Assembly: GCA_025454925.1 (NCBI GenBank)
Contig: JALONM010000002.1
Location: forward strand, 62,001-126,000
Length of the DNA: 64,000 nt
Direction of reading: 5' to 3'
Origin: Cytophagaceae bacterium
GTDB lineage: Bacteria > Bacteroidota > Bacteroidia > Cytophagales > Cytophagaceae
Shown: positions 57,435-64,000 of the stretch, piece by piece
Numbering within the stretch: the first letter of the stretch is position 1
Layout of the letters: each line of letters begins with the position of its first letter
Translations under genes and position numbers: made by a program
Notes under the pieces: generated by a model
What the model was told of the DNA's origin: nothing
What the model saw: the letters and a program-made list of their open reading frames with translations, nothing else
Database searches by the model: none

Positions 57435-58342
57435 TGGCTTCATTCGCTTCCTGGATACAAGCAGCCCGACTTCGTACTTTGCCCTTGGCTTTTGCCAGTA
57501 TTTGTATGGGCGCATTTTTAGCCGCGGAGGCAGGTAAATTCAATCCTCTGGTCTTTGCTTGTACTTTACTCACTACCTTGTTGTTGCAAATTCTTTCGAA
57601 TTATGCCAACGACTACGGTGATTTTGTAAACGGGGCAGACCTCACAGGCAGGCAAGGACCTGCGCGTATGTTACAATCAGGTGCCATCAGTCAGCATGCC
57701 ATGAAGAAAGCCTTGTACCTCGTGTCGGTGCTTACATTTACCTCTGGAATTTTATTGCTGTACCTAAGCGGACTCCTGGAAAACATCAGCGCCTTCGGTT
57801 TTTTTCTGGCTCTAGGAATAGCCGCAATTGTAGCCGCCCTTAAATATACCGCAGGTTCCAATCCTTATGGATACATGGGTTTGGGTGATTTGTCGGTACT
57901 CATGTTTTTTGGTTGGACAGGAGTCATGGGTACGTTTTATTTGATGACACAATCCATCAGCTTTGTATTGTTTTTGCCAGCTACTGCATTTGGACTTCTT
58001 GCAACCGGCGTTTTAAATGTTAACAATATGCGCGACATCGATTCCGATCAGAAAGCAGGAAAGAATACCATTCCGGTGCGTATTGGCCTTAAACAAGCCA
58101 AAAGTTATCACGCCTTGCTGATAGGTTGCGCTTTTTTAATGGCTGCGCTCTACTTACTTAGTACCAAAAATACCCATATCGGAAATGCCTGTTTTTTGCT
58201 TTCATTGCCATTGTTCCTGTTTCATCTGCAAAAAGTGCAGCAGGCCAACAGTCCTCAACAATTGGATCCACTGTTAAAACAACTGGCCTTGTCCTCTTTC
58301 GTATTTGTCATTACCTTTGGAATTGGTTTGTTGCTGGCATGA
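57434..58342 (+). CDS. menA: 1,4-dihydroxy-2-naphthoate polyprenyltransferase
   Basis: About 302 residues from ATG 57434 (longer in-frame start at 57368 lies inside the MFS gene). Membrane UbiA-family prenyltransferase that makes demethylmenaquinone. The first Asp-rich motif is NDYGDFVNGAD, the second is NNMRDIDSDQKAGK; about eight membrane helices. The start AASWIQAARLRTLPLAF resembles the MenA N-terminus. Menaquinone is the respiratory quinone of Bacteroidota. The SDR gene overlaps the stop by 4 bases. Confidence 0.92.
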   Translation: MASFASWIQAARLRTLPLAFASICMGAFLAAEAGKFNPLVFACTLLTTLLLQILSNYANDYGDFVNGADLTGRQGPARMLQSGAISQHAMKKALYLVSVLTFTSGILLLYLSGLLENISAFGFFLALGIAAIVAALKYTAGSNPYGYMGLGDLSVLMFFGWTGVMGTFYLMTQSISFVLFLPATAFGLLATGVLNVNNMRDIDSDQKAGKNTIPVRIGLKQAKSYHALLIGCAFLMAALYLLSTKNTHIGNACFLLSLPLFLFHLQKVQQANSPQQLDPLLKQLALSSFVFVITFGIGLLLA

Positions 58343-59067
58343 AAAAAAATGAATTCAGAATTGTATTAATTTCCGGTGGTATCGATCCCATCGCCATCGC
58401 TACTATGGAGAAATTTGTGGCAGCAGGATTTCTGGTGGTTTTTCTGGATTCCGATGATCGCAAAGGCCGACTGGTGGTGAGTGAAATGAAAGCGCAAAAA
58501 AAGCCTGTTGATTTTTTTCAGGTAGATACCACACAGCCTGAACAATTGGAATTGGTGGCCAGACAAATTTTCGATAAGTATAAACGCATTGATGTGCTGA
58601 TTAATAATTCCAGCAGCACCCACACCCTCGATTCGGAAGACTGGCAGGCAGTGCTCGACCGAAGCTTGAAGTCGGTCATGAATTGCATCAAATACATGGC
58701 CCCCTACATGGTCTTGAATAATTTTGGCCGCATATTAAATACTACCTCCTTGTTAGGATTGTACGGCGAAATCAATCAGACGAATTACAATGCCGTTAAG
58801 AATGGAGTACTTGGTATTTCGAAAATCTGGTTAATGGAGCTTTCTAAAAATAATATTACCGTGAATACGGTGGCCCCTGGTTATATTGAAAGCGATTATA
58901 TTGGTAAAAATCCGCCCGTGATGCTGAAGTCGATTACAGAGAAAATTCCTGTTCGTAAAATTGGCAAACCCATCGATGTTGCCAATGCGTATTTTTTCCT
59001 TGCTTCCGAAGAGGCTTCCTACATTAATGGTACCGTGCTTCAGGTAGATGGAGGCTATGCAGTATAA
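58339..59067 (+). CDS. Short-chain dehydrogenase/reductase family protein with altered cofactor loop
   Basis: 242 residues, normal SDR length. The catalytic Ser (NTTSLLG) and Tyr-x3-Lys (NYNAVKNGV) are present, as is the C-terminal INGTVLQVDGGY. The dinucleotide-binding loop is SGGIDPIAIATM instead of TGxxxGIG, and the NNAG element is NNSSS. Either the cofactor is bound in an altered way or the protein has a different role. Overlaps menA by 4 bases and is followed 4 bases later by nadD. Confidence 0.85.
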   Translation: MKKNEFRIVLISGGIDPIAIATMEKFVAAGFLVVFLDSDDRKGRLVVSEMKAQKKPVDFFQVDTTQPEQLELVARQIFDKYKRIDVLINNSSSTHTLDSEDWQAVLDRSLKSVMNCIKYMAPYMVLNNFGRILNTTSLLGLYGEINQTNYNAVKNGVLGISKIWLMELSKNNITVNTVAPGYIESDYIGKNPPVMLKSITEKIPVRKIGKPIDVANAYFFLASEEASYINGTVLQVDGGYAV

Positions 59068-59071
59068 TGGA

Positions 59072-59641
59072 ATGAAAACAGGATTGTTTTTCGGCTCATT
59101 TAACCCCATTCATATGGGCCATCTCATTATAGCCAATACCATGTTGAATAATGGATTGGAAGAAGTTTGGTTTGTTATAAGTCCTCAAAATCCATTTAAA
59201 AGAAACAGCGGCTTATTGCATGAGTTTGATCGATACGAAATGGCTCGTCTGGCCTCGTTTGATAATACGAGATTAAAAGTCTCTGATATAGAATTTCAAT
59301 TGCCCCGCCCCAGTTATACTGTAGATACCTTAGAAATACTGGTTCAAAAATATCCTATGCAGGATTTTGTGTTGATTATGGGCTCGGATAATCTACAGCA
59401 ATTTGAAAACTGGAAAAATTATGAGTCCATATTAAAAATGGTGGAACTGTACGTGTATCCAAGGCCAGGAAGCGACTATCGGCAATGGAAAGAACATCCG
59501 CGCATACATTTTATTGAATCGCCACAATTGGATATTTCAGCTACCTATATTAGAAAGTTGATTAAAGAAAATAAATCCATACAATACCTGGTAACCGATG
59601 ATGTAGCTCGCTACATCGAACGAAAAAAGTTTTTTAAATAA
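59072..59641 (+). CDS. nadD: Nicotinate-nucleotide adenylyltransferase
   Basis: About 189 residues from ATG 59072. Adenylates nicotinate mononucleotide in NAD synthesis. The nucleotidyltransferase motif is GSFNPIHMGHL, followed by DFVLIMGSDNLQQFENW, then SATYIRKLI, the SxTxIR motif. Start chosen because it lies 4 bases after the SDR stop; upstream ATGs at 59048 and 59057 overlap that gene. Confidence 0.93.
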   Translation: MKTGLFFGSFNPIHMGHLIIANTMLNNGLEEVWFVISPQNPFKRNSGLLHEFDRYEMARLASFDNTRLKVSDIEFQLPRPSYTVDTLEILVQKYPMQDFVLIMGSDNLQQFENWKNYESILKMVELYVYPRPGSDYRQWKEHPRIHFIESPQLDISATYIRKLIKENKSIQYLVTDDVARYIERKKFFK

Positions 59642-59648
59642 CCTATTC

Positions 59649-60374
59649 ATGAATATTATACTTTGTGTGCCCGGTCCCTGGACAAGCATAGAAGCGCTTC
59701 GCGCAGCGGTTAAGGAAATAACGAATGCCGAGTATTTGTTGGACGAGTCGGGCCTGGTGCATTCCGAAAGTGGCTTCGAGGCATCCGTAGAGTTTTTTGA
59801 ATACGAAGAAGGAATGGCGGCTGCGTTTAAAGCCGCCGGAATAGCCACGGGTATTACCCCGCAGGAACTAAAAGAAATTTCAGAACATCAGTCAGTGGTA
59901 TACTTGAAAGCAGAAGGCGGAAACGAAGCGTCTGCTCATTCCATGGCACTCGCGGCCCAGGCCCTCGTAAAAGCCGGTGGATTGGGTGTAAAGGTAGAAA
60001 CAGCATGCAAAGCCTTTAGCGCAAGGCTTTGGAATAATTTGGTGGAACATTTCGAGGATGAAAATTTGTATGTGCTTTATGTGCACGATTGCATTGAGGA
60101 TGAAGAAGGTTCCGTGTATTCCTGCGGTATGCATAATCTAGGATTGAAGGATACCATTCTATCAGGAATGGATCCGGAAGAGGCCACAGAGATCATTTCT
60201 GTTTTCGGTTATTTTCAGTTATTGGACAAACCCACCATTATAGAAAACGAACTGTTTAGCGAGGAGGAGGATTCTCCTGCCTATCTAATTTTAGACGAAC
60301 CCGATCAGCCGGCCATGGGCGATGAGTTGTTGGAAAATCCTTATGGCATGTGGCGTCTGGAACCAACAGAATAA
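59649..60374 (+). CDS. Acidic cytoplasmic protein, probably DUF4261-like
   Basis: 241 residues, strongly acidic in the C-terminal third (EEEDSP, DEPDQP). It begins NIILCVPGPWTSIEAL and contains a central segment SAHSMALAAQALVKAGGLGVKVETA reminiscent of DUF4261. No catalytic motif, signal or membrane segment. It lies 7 bases after nadD and 10 bases before the ATP-grasp gene, in a probable operon. Family assignment is tentative. Confidence 0.65.
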   Translation: MNIILCVPGPWTSIEALRAAVKEITNAEYLLDESGLVHSESGFEASVEFFEYEEGMAAAFKAAGIATGITPQELKEISEHQSVVYLKAEGGNEASAHSMALAAQALVKAGGLGVKVETACKAFSARLWNNLVEHFEDENLYVLYVHDCIEDEEGSVYSCGMHNLGLKDTILSGMDPEEATEIISVFGYFQLLDKPTIIENELFSEEEDSPAYLILDEPDQPAMGDELLENPYGMWRLEPTE

Positions 60375-60384
60375 AACGTGTACC

Positions 60385-61401
60385 ATGAATATTCGTCTGC
60401 GATTCATACGGTTTAAGGAAAAATTAACGCATTGGGAATACTGGCCTTTTGAGGTCGTTTATTTTCCTGTTTTTTTCTATTATATATTCCTGGCGGCAAA
60501 AGCCAAATCGTTTTTCTTTTTCTCTGCGTCTAATCCTTCCATTCCCGGAGGTGGACTTACCGGAGAATCGAAAGGCGATATACTGGATCTCATTCCACCG
60601 GAATGGAAAGCAATTACCTTTCGTGTTTCCGCAGGAAGCTCCCTAAATCAGTGGATGGCTGCTGCTGCGCCCTTGGGCTATCCCCTTATTGCCAAGCCCG
60701 ATGTGGGCGAGCGGGGTACGGATGTGAAAATAATTCATTCGGAAGAAGAATTAATTCAATACGCCAGCCCTCGGTTGCATGCATCCACACTTCTGCAGGA
60801 ATATGTAAGTTTTCCTCTGGAATTGGGTTTGTTTTATTATCGTTTTCCAGGGCAACCCAAAGGTGTTATCTCCTCTCTTACCTCCAAGGATTTTTTGAGT
60901 ATCACCGGCGATGGAATGTCTACCACGGTGGAATTACTTGAAAAAAATAAACGCGCGTTATTTCAATACCATCGACAAGAGGAATTACTGGAAGGAAAAC
61001 GGAATTACATTCCGTTAAGAGGCGAAAAACTTGTACTGGAACCCATCGGAAACCATTGCCGGGGCACTACTTTTTTGAATGAAGCCTCTAATATTGATGA
61101 ACGCTTGCATCAGGTTTTCGACGCCATCGCACAATCCATTCCTGGCTTTTATTTTGGAAGATTTGATTTAAGATGCAGCAGTTGGGAGGATTTAAAGCAA
61201 GGGAAAAATATTAAAATACTTGAACTCAATGGCGCTGGTGCGGAACCCGCACATATTTATCAGCCAGGTTTTCCTTACCGCAAAGGGATTGGAAGTCTGT
61301 TGTTACATTGGAGAATTTTGTTCGAAATTTCCATGGAAAACCATCGGAGTGGAGTTCCATTCATGGCTTACAAAGACTGGAAAAAATTAAGGAAACGATA
61401 G
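60385..61401 (+). CDS. ATP-grasp-fold protein (D-Ala-D-Ala-ligase-like), substrate unknown
   Basis: 338 residues from ATG 60385. Near the N-terminus is a hydrophobic segment (about 20-45). The ATP-grasp core shows PLIAKPDVGERGTDVKII (the lysine of the nucleotide-binding loop), ASTLLQEYV, GLFYYRFPGQP, and FYFGRFDLRCSS with ILELNGAGAEPAHIY, the metal-binding DxR and ExNG motifs. It resembles carboxylate-amine ligases. No partner identifies the product. Confidence 0.8.
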   Translation: MNIRLRFIRFKEKLTHWEYWPFEVVYFPVFFYYIFLAAKAKSFFFFSASNPSIPGGGLTGESKGDILDLIPPEWKAITFRVSAGSSLNQWMAAAAPLGYPLIAKPDVGERGTDVKIIHSEEELIQYASPRLHASTLLQEYVSFPLELGLFYYRFPGQPKGVISSLTSKDFLSITGDGMSTTVELLEKNKRALFQYHRQEELLEGKRNYIPLRGEKLVLEPIGNHCRGTTFLNEASNIDERLHQVFDAIAQSIPGFYFGRFDLRCSSWEDLKQGKNIKILELNGAGAEPAHIYQPGFPYRKGIGSLLLHWRILFEISMENHRSGVPFMAYKDWKKLRKR

Positions 61402-61456
61402 GTTGGAGTTTTTATATTGACATGCAGGTTCCGTCGTCAGACAAAGATTGAAGCAA

Positions 61457-63523
61457 CTATGCTTGTTTGATAAGAGTGATGGTAACTTCGGTACCAACAT
61501 TCGGTTCACTTTTTAACTCCATGCTTCCGCCAAGAGCGTCCACTTGTGTCTTTACTAAAAACAATCCGATGCCTTTACCTTCAATCTGCGGATGGAATCG
61601 TTGGTAAGGAGAAAATAACTTTCTTCTAAACTTTGCGGCATCCATACCAAGACCATTGTCTTTAATGCTGAAATAATAATATCGCTTGTCTTCCCATACC
61701 CGTAAGGCAATTTGCAAAGGTCTTTCCGGGTTACGGAATTTGTAGCTATTGGAAATCAGATTGTAAAAAATGCTGTACAATAATGGACGGAAAGAACTGA
61801 TGTCCTTGGTTTCAAAATGGAGTTCAAAGACTTCTTCCGCGTTGAGCGGTGCTTCCAGGGCATTAAGCACATTCTCGAATAATTCTGGGATATGCACCAC
61901 GGTTTTTCCAGACTGCAGATCTCGGTCGATTTCCAGCAGGAAAGAAAGATCTTTTACAATGGAGTCAAGTTCATGCGTACTTTTTTCCAGGCGTTGAATG
62001 ATTTCCTTGCGTACATGGGTTTCTTTGTCGTCTTCAATAGAAAGTAAGTACAACAAGCCTTGGATGCGTGCCACGGGTCCCCGAATATTGTGTGCGGCAA
62101 TAAAGGTATATTGTTCTAGCCGTTGGTTTTGTAGCTTTAGCTCGTCGTTCATTTTAATAATTTCGCGGGCTCTTTCTACCACCAACGTTTCCAGTCCTTT
62201 GGAATATTTTTCCAGTTCGGTATTTTTATCCGCCAGTTCTTTGGTGCGCTCCCCTACCAGGGCCGCCAATTCTTCTTTCTGTTTTATTATCAATTTTTCG
62301 TTATCCTGAAGTTTTTTTAGCATTTCCTTGTTGCTGGTTTCGGCTTCTTTCTTTACGAATTGCATTTTGTCAGCCAGAGCAATGGAAAATAAAATACTTT
62401 CTGCTATTGATCCGAGCAGCACCCCATTCAGGTTGATGAAATTCATTGGGAATACGCTGTTGATGGTTAACAGGTACGACATGATGAAGGCCCACCCTAT
62501 TAGCCAGGCAACGATGTAGAATCGGTTGGCTCGTTCACCTTTGCGGTAAATTGCAATCGAAATTGGAATCAGATAAAGTGCGGAGCAAGTAGTGAAAATT
62601 TGAATAAAAATAGAGCCAATGTATTCCTGCCCCATCAGGCTTAGCAGGATGGTAGAACCTTCCAGGCCCAGCAACACATAAACCGGCCAATACCAGGCAG
62701 GAAAATGTTTTCGAATTTCGAGAAAAGAGGCTGAAAACAGCGTAAGACAAATGGCACTAAGTGCCATCAATACATGCACCTGTTCGCCAAGGTTAAAAAG
62801 TGCATTCGTTAGAAACGCAGGGGTGAAGCCAACCAGAAATGCACTGCTTAAATTGACAAATAAAATATAGCCCATATAATAGAGGTATACTTGCCCGCTG
62901 CCACTAAAATATAGAAAGGAAGTATAGATGAGGGCCATGAATAATATGCCAAAGGAAATTCCAAAAAACATATCATGACTTCCTTTTTTTTCAAACGCTA
63001 CTTTCTCTGTTGAAATGACGATTGGAAGTGTTTTGTTCGGGCTTTGCAGCCGTATGAAAAATGTTTTAATACCCGAAAACGGTTTTATGCGAAACCAAAG
63101 GCGGTTATGTTCATAATCTTTTTGCTCAATTGGGATGCGCACCCCGGCTTGATGCACAATATAAGATTGTGCGCTAGGTTCGTATAAGGTAGCTAATCTT
63201 AAATGAGGTTTGCCTAATTCGAGGGTAAGGGGGGAAGAAAGTTCGGTTGAAAGAGTAAATTTTATCCAAACCGCCTTATCGGAATTTCCAAAATTGAGGA
63301 TGGGGTGATTCAACGGAACAAATGTTTCATTTTCTACTTCCTCAATGCTCATTTCTACCTTCTTTTCCACAAAATACTGGCAGCCCGGCGAGAGGTTAAT
63401 CTCCAGGGTATCCTGTGAAATATGCACCAACTGTCCCCAACTCGAAGAGCAGGGTATCATTAGGACCAATAACACGTAAAAACATGCACGGGAGAGACGA
63501 GTGACTCTCCGAGAAAAAATCAT
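61457..63523 (-). CDS. 7TMR-DISM sensor histidine kinase
   Basis: About 688 residues from ATG 63523; the signal peptide ends near SWGQ. An extracellular 7TMR-DISMED2 domain (about 35-180), seven membrane helices (about 185-390), a coiled coil and a histidine kinase. The H-box is AAHNIRGPVARIQG, with HN-R-G-P in place of the usual HE-RTP, a variant seen in Bacteroidota kinases of this group. The ATP-binding domain has NLISNSYKFRNPERP, DNGLGMDAAK and GKGIGLFLVKTQ. No receiver domain or regulator gene is adjacent. Upstream in-frame start at 63556 adds only a short leader. Confidence 0.9.
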   Translation of the reverse strand: MIFSRRVTRLSRACFYVLLVLMIPCSSSWGQLVHISQDTLEINLSPGCQYFVEKKVEMSIEEVENETFVPLNHPILNFGNSDKAVWIKFTLSTELSSPLTLELGKPHLRLATLYEPSAQSYIVHQAGVRIPIEQKDYEHNRLWFRIKPFSGIKTFFIRLQSPNKTLPIVISTEKVAFEKKGSHDMFFGISFGILFMALIYTSFLYFSGSGQVYLYYMGYILFVNLSSAFLVGFTPAFLTNALFNLGEQVHVLMALSAICLTLFSASFLEIRKHFPAWYWPVYVLLGLEGSTILLSLMGQEYIGSIFIQIFTTCSALYLIPISIAIYRKGERANRFYIVAWLIGWAFIMSYLLTINSVFPMNFINLNGVLLGSIAESILFSIALADKMQFVKKEAETSNKEMLKKLQDNEKLIIKQKEELAALVGERTKELADKNTELEKYSKGLETLVVERAREIIKMNDELKLQNQRLEQYTFIAAHNIRGPVARIQGLLYLLSIEDDKETHVRKEIIQRLEKSTHELDSIVKDLSFLLEIDRDLQSGKTVVHIPELFENVLNALEAPLNAEEVFELHFETKDISSFRPLLYSIFYNLISNSYKFRNPERPLQIALRVWEDKRYYYFSIKDNGLGMDAAKFRRKLFSPYQRFHPQIEGKGIGLFLVKTQVDALGGSMELKSEPNVGTEVTITLIKQA

Positions 63524-63762
63524 ATCCCTGTTTTGTTCATAAATATTCAAAAGCAATTTATAATTCCTGTTTTAATAAACCAGCAATAACCATAAGAATA
63601 CAACGATTACCTTTTTTAATACAATATAGAGTCTTTTATTTCTATTATAAATTAATGACTATAGGTGTTCGTGGAATTATTTACACCTGGTTTTAGTTAT
63701 TAGAAAGTACCTGCTTTGGTCTTTTCGAACAAGGTAGTATCTTGGTATACAGAATATTTACT

Positions 63763-64000
63763 ATGAAATACAGAATACTGCTATTGTTTTTACTGGTCTG
63801 GTACCAGGCTTTCCCGCAAGACAATACTTCGGCATGGCAGGTGCAATGGTCTAAGTCAGAAGTAAAACAAGGGGAAACACTAGACTTACTTATTCGCTGC
63901 TCCATTGCAGATAACTGGTATATGTACGGTTCGGATTTCGATCCCAATCTTGGTCCTACGGTAACCACCTTGGAACTGGCATCGCATCCTTCATACAAAA
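63763..64000 (+). CDS. Exported DsbD N-terminal-like protein, 3' end outside window
   Basis: 79 residues are visible before the window ends. A signal peptide (to about 18, AFPQ) is followed by WQVQWSKSEVKQGETLDLLIRCSI and DNWYMYGSDFDPNLGPTVTT, the pattern of the DsbD N-terminal (alpha) domain that takes electrons from DsbD across the membrane. In Bacteroidota this is often the front of a full DsbD-like protein with a membrane and thioredoxin part, which cannot be checked here. An opposing frame on the minus strand is a shadow. Confidence 0.75.
   Translation, partial: MKYRILLLFLLVWYQAFPQDNTSAWQVQWSKSEVKQGETLDLLIRCSIADNWYMYGSDFDPNLGPTVTTLELASHPSYK

Noticed and set aside
63693-63998. 101-codon minus-strand frame at the right edge
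   Set aside because: It opposes a plus-strand frame from 63763 that has a clean signal peptide and DsbD-N pattern; the minus frame has no such features.

Overview
The window comes from a member of the Bacteroidota, most likely a Cytophaga- or Sphingobacteria-like free-living aerobe. Evidence: promoter -7 boxes of the TAnnTTTG type, no obvious Shine-Dalgarno dependence, type IX secretion (T9SS) cargo with both type A and type B sorting domains plus a PorP/SprF-type protein, 7TMR-DISM sensors, TonB-dependent uptake, surface lipoprotein signals, and an early-menaquinone gene (menA). I found no rRNA, tRNA, CRISPR array, insertion sequence or prophage. Most of the window is ordinary chromosomal sequence.

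Layout. 1-8.5 kb: 3' part of mfd, mgsA, an ECF sigma factor operon with a membrane protein and a probable barrel protein, a small membrane protein on the minus strand, then ilvA, an epimerase, a LOG-family gene and a lytic transglycosylase. 8.5-22 kb: a peroxide-related region: katG behind a striking palindrome, a 1745-residue kinase/ATPase/phosphatase, a free-standing T9SS-sorting-like small protein, and a minus-strand three-gene operon (catalase-like protein, a duplicated-domain membrane protein, DyP-type peroxidase). 22-28 kb: a TonB-dependent receptor, a surface lipoprotein and another lipoprotein. 28-36 kb: SPOR protein, murF, sugar MFS transporter, T9SS-secreted GH8 glycosidase. 36-44 kb: 7TMR-DISM/GAF protein, T9SS type B cargo with PorP/SprF partner, then the minus-strand run holB-hemC-cyclophilin and an SGNH protein whose nucleophile serine is replaced by alanine. 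44-50 kb: uvrA, thioesterase, M20 dipeptidase, RibD-like reductase. 50-53.2 kb: a signalling cluster with a FixL-like PAS histidine kinase, a receiver-CRP/FNR fusion and an OmpR-type regulator. 53.3-64 kb: mltG, HDAC-like deacetylase, a secreted CxxCxG protein, MFS transporter, menA, SDR, nadD, two less familiar genes, a 7TMR-DISM histidine kinase and the 5' end of a DsbD-N-like gene.

The two most promising less-described items are (1) a dispersed family of five structured intergenic repeats, with a conserved purine-rich core, a variable but self-complementary hairpin and a compensatory closing stem, and (2) the catalase-like/duplicated-domain/DyP operon. The FixL-type kinase next to a receiver-CRP/FNR fusion reads as a condensed oxygen-sensing FixL-FixJ-FixK circuit. 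Functions are assigned from motifs read by eye; no database search was possible.
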